Below are positions 1 through 11,011 of a stretch of DNA of 64,000 nucleotides, one piece after another. Within the stretch, counting starts at the first letter, position 1. Every line of letters starts with the position of its first letter. Both the position numbers and the translations under genes were made by a program. The notes beneath the pieces were generated by a model. The model ran no database searches. It worked only from the letters and a program-made list of their open reading frames with translations, and had not been told where the DNA came from. This stretch comes from Pyrenochaeta sp. MPI-SDFR-AT-0127 (lineage: Eukaryota; Ascomycota; Dothideomycetes; Pleosporales; Cucurbitariaceae): assembly GCA_020747015.1 (NCBI GenBank), contig JAGTJM010000048.1, positions 185,784 to 249,783 of the forward strand. The letters are read 5' to 3'.

Positions 1-1617
1 TGGACTCAGACGTGTCTTCCAAAACCGAATAGTCTGTACTCAATCCTTATGATGACAAAGGTATCTCGTTGTCTCTGTTCATGCAGTTCTTTCCGAAAAG
101 ATCCTTTACTAGTTAGTACACGACGTGGTGAGGTTTCGCAAAATGCAGGTGATCCCGTGGTTGACTAGCAGGTGTACAGGGAAAGACTGTGCATTATTAC
201 GACAAAGATATGGCTCATGGCCGGGCTTCTTCGTATCGAGATAGCAGCAAGGCCCAGTCTCCAGGTTGGGGGAGCAAGGCCCGGTAATGCTGGATCACGT
301 TGCACCCATGCTTTCACTGATACTACCAGTATGAATGGCAACACAGCAAGGGTTGTGTTACAAACAAATGCGTTGAGGCCTCTTACAGATTGTCATCTAT
401 ATTGAAATTGTAACCCGTTCATAGGAGAACTCCATAAACGGAAACGTTACTCTAAGAGTAATACCGCATCGACTGTTTCAACTATTCTCGTCTCCAATGC
501 CTTTAGTTCATCAAGTGTTTACATCACCACTGGAAATATTCTCAAGCCTACGGTTGCTCTCACTCCGAAGAGTGCTGAACCGAAAAAGTCTTCCCGTTAC
601 ACCGACACTTAAGCCTTGTCTCTTGATTTCCACACCTGAATTAAATCGATCGCCTACATCGGCTTGCCGTAAGGGTTGAACCTCGGTGCGAGTTTCCGTT
701 GTACACACACTCGCTCACCTTTGTGATAGCTTCAGTATGAAGGGTAGAAAGCACGTCCACCTATGGACATGCACTGTGCGCGAAGCAGTCTGGAGACACG
801 CTGGTCTTCCACGTCTTTGTACCTAGGTAGCTCTATACTCTCTTGTCGTTCTCTCAACTCTGTTCCCAAATTCGTGAAAGTGCAAGTCATCGTTTCTCCA
901 TCAGGATGTAGTGTGTAGCCATTGCTAGCAGGTGTTCATTTACAACGCTATATTCTTCATCTTACTCGTCACTGTTGTCCTCATGGATAAAACGTAAAGG
1001 CCTGACCCACACCGCAACACAATGGGATATATCGGGTACGCTGATAGTGTGGTCGCTGGTGAATATGATGGATTGGGCTTGAAGGCGGAGAAAGCGAGTC
1101 TTGCAAACACGACGAATCAAATGGAGGTAGGGTGTTCGGCTGGCGGCGAAGAATTGCTGACAGAGAGGAGAGAATAGAGCAAAAAAAAGTGGAAGTTGCA
1201 AAAAAAAAACACGGGAGGGCTTTACGCTCAGGTGGTTGTAAACTCATACAAACCATCCGTTAATGCTTGTCTGGCTTAGGACCCATATTTATTAGGTTGC
1301 GTAAATACATTAACATTAATATACTGTCTAGTTCTCCAAAATCTTTGTTAGACATGATCTTGCAATATGTCAGCAGAGAGTTGAAGAACACCAGGGTGTG
1401 GCAAAATTACCATTGGGCAAGTATCTTGGTATCTTAAAATCGCAATCTGAATATTCCCATAATTCTGCACTCCTGGACGCCATGCTGGGAAAGACTGTCG
1501 CTGGTCTTCCATCGAGTGTCCTCCTTAGCTCCCGTAGCTTTTGAGATACCTTTCAGCGACGAGTTATGAGTCTTGAATAGACCTCTAAACCTATTCTCAT
1601 TGCCGCCCCCGGCCTCT
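1..1617. other. Stretch without a supported gene
   Basis: Only short frames (at most about 90 codons) lie here and none resembles a family I know. Poly-A runs occur near 1181 and 1201. The right-hand part is the 3' flank of the Rds3-like gene; the left edge may hold the untranslated end of a gene outside the window. Confidence 0.5.
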
Positions 1618-1997
1618 TCAGTGATTTCTAAAATTCTTCTTCTGGTAAAACAGATCGGTCCTTGAACTACCCAAATTGATAATTTTCGGACAACCATCCC
1701 TATCCTTCTCCAGACGAGTGCATTCAAAACAGTAGAATGCGTCGGAGATACCCTCGCCACCACACACAACGCATTTATTCTGATAGTTGCCGAAAGAGCA
1801 TTCATCGCAGATGCGGGCGAGCGTGGTAGGGCGCACGTACGAGTCGCACACGGGGCATTTGCCGTCGCATTTGTCGCAGAGACGGCCGATAGAGATGCCA
1901 GCCTGCTTGCGACACATTACCAGGTCGCTGAGGATTGTTAGCAACTGGACTGTACGGGAGAAGAGTGGCGGAGCACTTACGGATGATGACGAGACAT
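1618..1997 (-). CDS. RDS3: PHF5A/Rds3-type SF3b pre-mRNA splicing subunit
   Basis: A 108-residue protein built from two exons, complement(1981..1997) and complement(1618..1927). PHF5A/Rds3 is a small zinc-binding subunit of the SF3b complex in the U2 snRNP and helps recognise the intron branch point in the nucleus. The sequence shows the dense CxxC zinc pattern of the family (CDKC, CPVC, CDEC, CVVC, CFEC) and the conserved stretches CRKQAG, GRLC, YVRP and KDRDGCPKI before LGSS. The family is almost invariant at about 110 residues, so this copy is complete. The start is a 17-nt first coding exon giving MSRHHP; the 53-nt intron has a GTAAGT donor, a TTGCTAAC branch point and a CAG acceptor, and it joins in phase to DLVMCRKQ. 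The last residues differ from the usual basic tail. It is divergent from a second splicing-related gene starting at 2310. Confidence 0.95.
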
Positions 1998-2309
1998 GTT
2001 GAAGAGCTAGAAGTGATAATAGACAGAGGTTTTGTGAGTGACTGCTTGGAGTTTTGCGTCTTCTGTTTCTTTTGTCAGAGCTGGTGGGTTGCGTAGTTTG
2101 TGGTGTTGTAGAGAAAGTGATTAGAAGAGCAGCAATGCTGCGGACCTCCGTCTTGGCAAATGCGGGAACCCTTGGCCTGTGCAGAAGCTTCGACCGCGTT
2201 CTAGTTGCTCTCCCTTCGAATCACCAGCACAGGACTAGTGACACGGCAATCTTTGAACCTGTCAACTGACTGGAGCCAAGGACACGCGTATAAGCCATAC
2301 TCTGAAATA
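1998..2309. promoter_or_regulatory. Shared divergent promoter region of the Rds3-like and pinin-like genes
   Basis: This 312-bp spacer separates two start codons that point away from each other, so it must hold both 5' leaders and both core promoters. No specific factor site or clear TATA box was recognised. Its role is inferred from position only. Confidence 0.5.
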
Positions 2310-3365
2310 ATGGACGGCCCAATAGCGTCTGCTGTAGTCCTCCCGGAGGAGCTCGCAGTACCAGCCTCGCCTTCACACAGCCTCAAAAGGCGACAATCAT
2401 CCATATCTGGAGACGACGCAAAGCGCCCGCGACTCAATGATAATACAGACATCCACAAACATGGAGGATCTAATAATGGCCTAAAGCCAACAGTACCAGT
2501 TCGCCGTGAGAGAGGACGAGAGAGACGACTGTTTGGCGCAGTCCTTGGTGCACTTTCACAGAATCCAACTACTGCAGCACAGAAACGCCGCACCGAGATC
2601 GAGAAGAGACAACTAGCTCAGCGTAGGCTGGAAGATGAAGAGGGAGAACAGAGGAAGGCGGAGCGTAGAGCAACGCGCAAAGTGCAACGGTGGAAGGAAC
2701 AGAAGCATTTCGAGATGCAATCAGTATGCGCTTTCATTCGATAGGTTGAAATCGTAATCAGGCTTACACTCTGTAGATGCGAGTACGACATGACAATCTT
2801 CTCAATATGGCACACTTCTTTCGAACTGAGACGGAGCCGCACCTGGTAAGTAGATGCATTATACTCAAAGTCTGGTTTCGGCTAAAGTATGATATAGTAC
2901 TACAAGCCCTGGGAGACCACCCCTGACGAAGAAGAGCGCATTCGAAATCAAATTACTGAAGCCCGCAAAGTCATCGAACGAGAAGTGAACGAATACGAGG
3001 CTTCACAGGCGCAGTCTGCCTCCCGGAACCGGTATGCGACCGCCGACGGACAAGAAGCCAGTCGGGATGCAGAGGGTACCCATACTGGTAAGAGCGGCAT
3101 TGCAGGTGCGCCTCAGCAGGCAGCCACAGCCAATGGCGGAACTCATGGTAGCGCCAACTCTCCCAGAGACCTGGATATGACAGACGATCCTGCAGAACAC
3201 CCTACGAATGAGGCGGTGAGAGACGCAAACGCCCCTGGGGATGTAGTGGACGACAGCATATCAAATCATGAGACTACCGCTGACGATCCTAGCAAGGATA
3301 TCGACGACGAGGAGAATGGAGAAGACATCGTTGAAGAAGCCGCGGAGGATACAGTCATCTACTGA
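2310..3365 (+). CDS. Pinin/SDK/memA domain protein
   Basis: Three exons (2310..2723, 2777..2845, 2898..3365) give 316 residues. Pinin-family proteins are nuclear, associate with spliceosomes and the exon-junction machinery, and are rich in charged helices. Here residues about 65-200 carry the pinin/SDK/memA signature: a basic RRERGRERRLFG block, a coiled-coil-like run rich in Glu, Arg and Lys, then the conserved FFRTETEP segment and YYKPWE, followed by an acidic low-complexity tail. Both introns (53 and 52 nt) keep frame. The second exon is only 69 nt but encodes the most conserved part, which supports the splicing model. The start chosen is the first ATG of the frame after a non-ATG stretch (MDGPIAS). 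The C-terminal half is probably disordered. Its divergent neighbour encodes another splicing factor. Confidence 0.85.
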
Positions 3366-4293
3366 AGTCCGCTAGGAGCTGTGCTCCGCCTCTGCCTATA
3401 CTCGCGGTCGTCGGTTCGCCAGTATGTGTGGTACTTTCATTTCGTCCTGCTGCGCCTCATGATAAGACACGGACGCACTCTTCACGCAACGGCCTCACAG
3501 ACCCCGAGTCTAGATCTGGTCTGTTCTAAGGCATGCAGTGTCTACCAATTATGCCTTCGTTTGAAACAGTATGGTTGGATGCTTCACAGAGCAGCATGCT
3601 CCTCGTTATTTACGTTTCAAACTCCTCCCTTACCGGCTGATTACATCATTTCGTCCTTCTGGAAACATGCGAGGCACAGATCGCTTGAATGCATCAAAAA
3701 CGCGGCAGCAGCCTTTCCAAACCATCGGGACAAGACCTTCTATCAGCAATTACCGTTTCTATGCACGGGCTTCGGCACGTAGCGCATACAAGCCGGCTAG
3801 AGAATCTACTATACATATTTATGCGGGACTCCATAAGAGCCCAAGCCTACGGGTGGCTCATTAAAACCCCACTCCGTTCGTGGGGTGGGCTCATGTATAG
3901 TCCTGCAATAGTGAGCGAGCGAGCTCCAGAATTATCGCAGGCATCATCACCATTACCTCAATCAAGGTGACAAAGCATTGCGATTATTGAATCATGAACA
4001 TGGAATTACTTCTGTCGAGTCTTGAGGAATGATTTGCGTGAAGGAAACCCCACCTTTTTCCCAGCAAGCCTCGGCAGCCGAGGTCTTTGAGAATAGAAGC
4101 GCGACTCCCAAATAGTATCAGAAAATCACATAATACATTCTTAGATATAACAACGGCTTCCTTTCCTCACCGCTCCGTGTTAATACATGTCACGCCGGCA
4201 TCTAGCCATCTCCTGACCCACAACCCTTCTTCCTACCGTCGCATTCTACCATTTACCCTGTGTCCTCGCGGCTATCACGCCGAACATTGCGTC
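3366..4293. other. Intergenic region with a small hairpin
   Basis: No gene is supported between the pinin-like gene and the epoxide hydrolase. Several frames of 90-130 codons overlap but show no family likeness. A perfect 7-bp stem hairpin lies at 3866-3886. The last few hundred bases should include the epoxide hydrolase promoter. Confidence 0.45.
3866..3886. repeat. Small hairpin with CCGTTCG loop region
   Basis: The arms ACCCCAC (3866-3872) and GTGGGGT (3880-3886) are perfect reverse complements around a 7-nt loop. On the minus strand the stem is followed by three further T residues. The 12-base core at 3874-3885 recurs exactly at 9764-9775. Its function is unknown. Confidence 0.6.
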
Positions 4294-6296
4294 ATGCCCG
4301 TTCAACCAATTGACCCTGTGTCTGATTCGCGCATCGAGCACAAGACTGCGAAGCTGAATGGGTATACGTATCACTATCTGTACGCTGTGCCTAAGTCTGG
4401 TCAGTGGAGCGACACTATCTTCCTGGTAAGTAGGAGGCTCCGCGGAAGTTCTTATCATGAATATGCGGGTACCATGATGCCGTGGAACCGCTATGTGCAG
4501 ATCGCTGGATTGCTCCTGTGATGGTTATGTTGTTCTGGTGGGGTGGTTGACTGTGGGGTCATGTCGGTTGGTTCATGGTTGCTAATGATGAGGGCAGATC
4601 CACGGATGGCCTGATTTATCAATGGGATGGAGGTATCAGATTCCTCTTTTGGTGGATATGGGATTCAGGGTCGTGGCGCCTGATATGATGGGCTACGGCG
4701 GAACGGTAAGTGTCTCCCTTCAGTCAAGATCTCCATAGCAGACTTTCAAGTGTATTTGCATGTCTTTGTCGACTCAGCCATGGGGTCACTGAAGGTGCCT
4801 TGTCTAGTGCAAGTTCCTCATGACGAATGGTACGATTATCGTCGTTGCATTCGACAAATGTTGCGTAGATCGCCTGGAGTGCTTCCGTGGATCAAGTGTT
4901 GAAGCTGACATTGATGAATAGGACGCGCCGAAAGTGCCTCCGAATTCTATCAGTCTCTACGGCCTCAAGAGAGCGTCAGATGATATAGCTGCGCTGGCGA
5001 AAGAAGTTGGTGCGCTGAAGATCATTCTTGGTGGCCATGACTGGTATGTTGATCTTACATATCGTGTCCCATACGAAGAAGCACTTGAGGTGAGCTAACA
5101 GACTTAACCTTAGGGGAGGTTTCGTAGTGTGGCGAGCTGCTCAATGGTACCCTGATCTAGTCTCGCACGTCTTCTCCGTCTGCAGTAAGATCTTTACCTG
5201 TTTGATTGAAATCTCCTATACATACTAAATGAATTTTCAGCACCATACACTGCACCTCATAAAGAGTACTTCTCCACCGAAGCTCTCGTTAAAGGCCCGG
5301 TTCCCCAATTCGCATATCAGCTCCACCTTGCATCCGGAGAAGTCGAAAAGAGCGTCAAAGATGAGCAGTCGATCAGACAGTTCCTGAGGGGCATGTATGG
5401 TGCGAGAGGCCCCAACGGGGAGCTGGCGTTTGACCCGGAAAAAGGAGTGATAGAGAAGAACCTGCCGCTTATTGGAGAGAGCAGAATTTTGAACGGAAAG
5501 GTAAGTGCTACCGCCATCTGCTACCAGTCATGGATTTCTATTGGCGGAAGACGAGACGTGAGAATCCGGGAATGGGAATGCTCCATATCAGCCATCTGTT
5601 ACTCAGCCTACGGGGAACCGGCTGCTTGACCCTACTATTGCTTCTTTCCAAAGACCCTGAGTGGGGGAATGGAATAGCACCCTGGGACGCGGATACCGGC
5701 AGCTCGACATTAACACTACCTCTTCTATGGCTCAATCCCAGATCGACGGATTTAGCAGTTTCAGAGAAAAAGGTTGGCGATAGTGTGCTGACAATGACGC
5801 AGGTCCTTGATTACTACGTCAAAGAGTACCTTAAGCATGGGATTCACCCCACACGCAAGTCATAGTCGTCATCCCTTAAGTCACATGACTGACAATCACT
5901 AGTGAACTGGTATCGCCAAAGGAGGACGAACTGGGAAGAGGATCAAGCGTATGCAGTGCCATCAACATTCGTGATTGTGAAACAGGGCTGAATATTTGCA
6001 GTTTGCTCGACAAGAAAATTATCAACCAGCCGGTTCTCTTCATCCAAGCGACATATGATAGCGTATTGAAGCCAGAAATGAGCAAAAACATGGATGCACT
6101 GATTCCGAATCTGACAAGGGGTGAAGTTCCTGCCACGGTAAGTCAGATTCATGTACACTTTATATGAGGCACAAATTGACTTTTCCTTTTTCATTGCTAG
6201 CACTGGGCGTTGACCCAAAAACCTGAGGAGGTCAATGGAATTATCCGCCAATGGCTGGAGGGGCGAGGTTTGGGCAAAACGAAGAGCAGTCTGTAA
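4294..6296 (+). CDS. Epoxide hydrolase (alpha/beta-hydrolase fold)
   Basis: Nine exons (4294..4425, 4598..4705, 4922..5043, 5114..5184, 5241..5500, 5803..5854, 5903..5948, 6002..6137, 6201..6296) give 340 residues, the usual length for soluble fungal epoxide hydrolases. The enzyme adds water to an epoxide to form a vicinal diol, in detoxification or secondary metabolism. Visible landmarks are the oxyanion-hole motif HGWPD, the nucleophile Asp in GHDWGG, cap-domain motifs (LDYYV, NWYRQRR), the acid residue in ATYD and the catalytic His in the C-terminal HWAL. All exon phases agree. The intron after 5854 begins GCAAGT, a GC-AG intron, and the intron at 5501-5802 is unusually long (302 nt) and partly open, so an alternative exon there cannot be excluded. 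The start MPVQPID is the first ATG giving the family N-terminus. The natural substrate is unknown. Confidence 0.9.
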
Positions 6297-9200
6297 AACA
6301 CGATTGAGCAACGGCAGTTTCTACTCGCCATTACTACATAGGATCGATCGCGATTTACAGGAGGTAATCCGCCAATCGTCAACCAGGATTTGTGTGTTCG
6401 TTCTCGTCCGCAAGCTCCAAGGCGCGGCGGTGAGATGTGGTCACCACATATGAGTGCAACGGGGTTCTGATAGATAATGAGAAATTGCGGCTCTTCCCGT
6501 ATGACATCTTAGTTCAGCGACATCGGGGAATATGCATCAGGGTGACACAAGATGTGCTTCTGCAATCTCCAGATTCCTGGTCCTTCTGATTTTTGTTGAA
6601 TGCTCTGTGTCGCTTTTACGGTCAATAGGAGGTCATCGGATCGACGTATGAAACCTTGCAATGCACTCGTAGGTGCCGCAACCTGCATTTTCAAAATTGC
6701 GGGTCCATCAGCATGCACCGAGAATTGTGGACACATCAGCCCGCATCCTTACGTTCGCAGGTACATTTTCGTGCATCTTCAATTTCCACTTTTCGGATGC
6801 CAATCGCTACACGAGGATCAATTGCGAATAGCGCATGGCGACGTGTATCTCGGTATCTCCGGAAGCTCTAACTAAGAGTGTTGCGGCGGGAAGACGTATT
6901 TTCCCGTCTTGAATCAGGATTGGCGCATTCGAGCATCCTTTACAGATGTTGCTCCGGCTTGAATGAGGAATTGGCGCTTTGGAAAAAGTATGACCCAGAC
7001 GAGATAAGGTATGTTGTCACAATAAACCAAGATCAATAGCCCAGGTCTCGTCGCTCATGGCAAATGCATGTACGCAGCTGAAATCTCAGCTTCCCTGGAA
7101 GGCATGTTCCGGATGCAGGTCCCCTCCGCTCATGCATGTACCATTGATCTGGGTCCCCGTCTGGCCAGTTGGACAGCGGCATCGTGACTTGTGGCTCGTC
7201 TTCAGGACGAGGCAGATCTTAAACTGGCGGATTGAGGGTTTGGAATGGTACGGAAGTCTAGCTCCGCTGCTGCTTTCGGAAGAGTTACTGCGATAGGTGA
7301 TAGGGCTCCTTACATCCGGCAGACCGCCTTTGTAAACTCAGATTCGCGATACCGGGTCATAGTGGTGAGCTTGCAGTGCGCTGGGCGAGTAAGGTTGACT
7401 CACTCACCGCTGCGACGTCAAAGTGTACGAGGACTTGGGGCGCGAATCCAAAATGCGCGCGAATGTGCGAAGGCGCTGGATGTATCTGGATCCCGAAGTG
7501 AGGTAAAAGGTGCAATCACTCACCGCCTACTGCTTTGGAACAGCCTTGCATGACTCTCGGCGGAATTAGTTGCTTGAAAATGCATGGTCCCAGTCGTTCT
7601 GTACGGTGGCAGACAGGGTTTACTGGATGTAGCGCTGATCTAGGCGCACATGCGTACTGTCGAAGGACGCGACATGTGTCAATATAATGGTGCTAAAATG
7701 GCAAGTTGGCATACCTTATCAGTAGCTAGCCCAATTATTCGAATGCATTTCGTAGGGTTATGGCGTCGGGGAAGATGCGGCCTGGCTGGATTGGGACTGT
7801 GACATGTATGTCGTTTGTTGCTGGATGTCAGGAAGCCCTGGTCGCACATGGAAGGGTTAATTTGGCGACGTCGCCAGGTGCGCTCGGAACCACCATGGTG
7901 CTCTGCCGTGCGAGTGTCGAGGTTCATAGAACTACTCGGCCTCACTTTTTTGCTTCTGCCGTCCCGCTTCTGCATCTCCTTCGGCAGGTAGTGCGAAAGC
8001 GAGGGATTTTCAGCGGCTCGTCGAATGAGCGGCCTGTTCGGGCTTTCGGAGAGATATTGGACAGGTAGATGACTCGTTTTGTGGTACAGCTTACCAACGG
8101 CATCTCATCTTGCTCGTGGCCGCCCTGGCCGCCCCCTGTCAGACTGCACCCGGCCGTGCCAACCAAGTACCTACGATCACCGTTGTTCGTGTCAATCCGT
8201 ACTGACAGATGTTCAACCTCACGCTTCGGTCGAATTGGCAGATCTGCGACGGCATTGCAGCGCGCTACCAGCGTCGTCTTGCCATGGCTATGCAGTCGGC
8301 ACATGTGAATCTCGATGGCTCGAAGCTCTTGGGGGGCACACCTCGGCGGCAGCTGCAGCTTGTTGCTTTGCCCGGGGTCAGTCGTTCGTACAGTCTGATG
8401 TTGCTCTGATAAGGTGGGCCCTGGGCTTTGTTGTTCCGGTAGTCTGGTTCAGAATTTGAGAGGTTCCGTCGACTGGCCTTCGCTCGGTAGCAATGCCGTA
8501 ATGCGTGACCGAGAACCAACCGACTTTCAACCAACAAGCACCTCACCATGCCCGCCAATCCTCCAAGGGGATTCCGCTAAGGCAATGCACTACGGATCCG
8601 ACAACGTGCTCACTTGGGTGGTCCACTCCACTATGGTATGTGTGTGGAGACGCGCCGTTGAGCGCAAATCGCCCCTGGCGAATATATCCGGGTCCTTTAT
8701 ATTGCACAAGCAACTCTAGATGCCTTCTGGAAAATCAGCCAGATGTTCTAGCCAGTCAGCGCTCGAAACCTCCCGCCCAGGGTGCATGGCAGGGAAGTAC
8801 CCAAGATTGATGATGCGCCGGGCTCGTGGATGAGTCTGTGGTCGAGCTTTGGTGCATGGCGGCGAAGAAGTGCTAACCTTGAGACACGCCAGCCCGCATA
8901 TCAGGCTGATATTTGCTGCATCTTTGCCCAGGGATACAATGGGTCCAGCATGTCCCTGCTGCAGGGGCCACTACTACCGGTTCACTGCAGGATTTCCAAC
9001 GCGCGCTTTGGATGCGGGCTCCACAGCAGCAGGACTGCCTTATCGCAGTTTCACGGCGCCGGCGCGGCCTCTGATAGACGGCCACTACACAAACCGGTTC
9101 CACTTCAGACAGCATGTTATGACTACTGCTCCTATATCGCATCTTGCCTATGCATGCGCCGGAGCTCCAAAACTGCTGATCCGGTAAAACGAGTCGAAGA

Positions 9201-9616
9201 GTTGCTTAAGCCAGTGGCTGCTAGCTCCATGGGCGAATTGCAGGAGCTCTCGGTAAGCATCCACTAGAACATCTAGTCTCATTTATTCACAGCGTTAACG
9301 GGATGAAGAAAAGGTTACGCGAAGCCACCCATACCAAGTAGCTGTAGTCGCGCATCCCTATCCATGCTCGTTGCGCCAGATTGATCCGCTCAGCAAATGA
9401 CGTGGATGAAATGAATCTTTCCTCATGCGATCCCATTATCTCGCCGATGCACGAATGTGAGGCAAGCCCAGCCTGTGCCAGGCCAACGTTGATCGAGTCT
9501 GCCCGACGTGTATATCAGACTCCACGTTCCCGTGGGGTAGTTCTTTGCTAGTTATCTCTCCCTCTCTCCTACCCGCTCCATTGCCACCATCCCCCATACT
9601 CCCAACATCTCTCGTA
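6297..9616. other. 3.3-kb stretch without a convincing gene
   Basis: This is the longest gene-free part of the window. Base composition is near that of the flanks, with no AT-rich RIP-like decay. Open frames are short and overlapping; the largest is an unassigned 161-codon frame at 8782-9267. An imperfect direct repeat lies at 6908-6979. I see no transposase, reverse transcriptase or terminal repeats. It may hold untranslated ends, a non-coding RNA or unrecognised relics. Confidence 0.45.
6908..6979. repeat. Imperfect direct repeat of about 21 bp
   Basis: Two copies of CTTGAATsAGGA(A)TTGGCGCwTT start near 6908 and 6958, 50 bp apart. They differ by two substitutions and one inserted A. This suggests a small local duplication; no role is evident. 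Confidence 0.55.
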
Positions 9617-11011
9617 ATGGCTCCCTCAGCGCTGGCAGACATATATCCAATCCCAGCGAGGCACTACTCCAAAGCTTCGACTGTAGTAGCATCTGTCTTG
9701 CATGGGCCAAGGGATTTGCGGCTCGTACGCCTTCCTCTTCCGTTACCCATCCCACACTGACCACCGTTCGTGGGGGTGGTTTTATGTAGTGAACATCGGG
9801 AGACTTGAAGCTAACAGACTAAACAGGAAACCCGTACCATCTCAGACCCTGGGCCCAATGAACTTCAGATAGCTATCAAAGCCACCGGCCTCTGTGGCAG
9901 CGATTGCTCCTACTTCAACAAGTTTCGCAACGGCGATCTGTGTGCCGTGGAGCCGCTTTCACTAGGCCATGAGTCTGCTGGGGTGGTAGTCGCTATCGGC
10001 CCCAATGTCACTGGCTACCAAATTGGCGAGCGGGTGGCTTTGGAGGTTGGCGTGCCATGTGACAATTGCAGGTCATGTCAACGAGGCCGCTACAACCTGT
10101 GCCCTAAGATGAGGTTTCGAAGTAGCGCAAAGTCTGTGCCTCACTTCCAGGGCACCCTTCAGGAACGTATCAACCATCCTGCAAAATGGTGCCACAAGTA
10201 CGTTGTGCATGCCCGGTCTGGACAGAGACGAACATTAGCTGATGACCCGATCCAGACTACCCTCCCATGTGTCAATGGAATCAGCAGCCCTGTTGGAACC
10301 ACTCTCAGTAGCAATCCATGCAACAAGACGAGCTACGATTGAACAGGGTGATACAGCAATTGTCTTCGGCGCGGGTACCGTTGGCCTGCTAACTGCTGCT
10401 ATGGCCAAAGTGTCTGGTGCTACTACTGTTGTCATAGCAGATATCGACTATGGGCGGATAAATTACGCTCTTGCAAACGGCTTCGCGCACAAGGGCTACA
10501 TTGTGACCCCTCAAAAGCACGCAGTTGAGACAGCCGAAAAGTTCGCAGTTGCGAAGGAGTTGGCTGAGGATGTCATGCAAATCGCATCGTTGAATGACAT
10601 CGACTTTGAAGGCGCAGACGTAACATTCGACTGCACTGGAAAAGAGATCTGTATGCAGGCTGGGCTCTATGTGAGTGACATCTTGAGTACTTCCAAAATC
10701 GACTCTAATAAATTTCGCAGGCAACAAGACCTGGAGGTAAACTCGTCATGGTCGGCATGGGCACCCCAATTCAGACTCTGCCGATGTCTGCAGCTCACCT
10801 AAAAGAGGTCGATATTATTGGCATTTTCCGCTACGCCAATACCTACGCAACAGGCATCAAGATCCTATCTGCTGGCGTTCTTCCTAGCCTTGACAATATG
10901 ATCACACATCGTTTCAAGGGCCTTGCATCCACGAAAGAAGCCTTCGAACTTGCCGGGAAAACGATCGACAAGGACGGTAGCTTGGTTCTGAAGGTCCTCG
11001 TCGAGATGTAG
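9617..11011 (+). CDS. Zinc-dependent polyol (sorbitol/xylitol/L-arabitol-type) dehydrogenase
   Basis: Four exons (9617..9724, 9827..10197, 10256..10670, 10721..11011) give 394 residues. It is a medium-chain NAD(P)-dependent alcohol dehydrogenase of the sorbitol dehydrogenase subfamily, oxidising sugar alcohols to ketoses in the cytosol. The GroES-like half has the catalytic zinc ligands in GLCGSD and GHES and the structural-zinc cluster CDNCRSCQRGRYNLC, so it belongs to the four-Cys-zinc branch. The Rossmann half has GAGTVGLL, and a C-terminal block follows PGGKLVMVGMG. All introns are in phase; the first is 102 nt and holds a small hairpin. The start gives a typical N-terminus, ending DLRLE across intron 1. 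Whether xylitol, sorbitol or arabitol is preferred cannot be decided from the sequence. Confidence 0.92.
9760..9780. repeat. Small hairpin inside intron 1 of the polyol dehydrogenase gene
   Basis: The arms ACCACC (9760-9765) and GGTGGT (9775-9780) flank a 9-nt loop. The core 9764-9775 is identical to 3874-3885, and both copies are followed by TGG, four bases and ATGTA. It lies in an intron. Confidence 0.5.

Noticed and set aside
3866..3890. Hairpin followed by T residues on the minus strand, like a bacterial terminator
   Set aside because: The host is a fungus, where intrinsic terminators are not used for mRNA genes; it was kept only as a hairpin element.
5530..5865. Frame running through the long epoxide hydrolase intron
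   Set aside because: Its right end is simply the true exon 5803..5854; the left part interrupts the conserved cap domain.
8782..9267. 161-codon frame in the gene-free stretch
   Set aside because: It overlaps comparable frames on both strands, has an irregular Cys/Ser/Arg composition and no recognisable domain.
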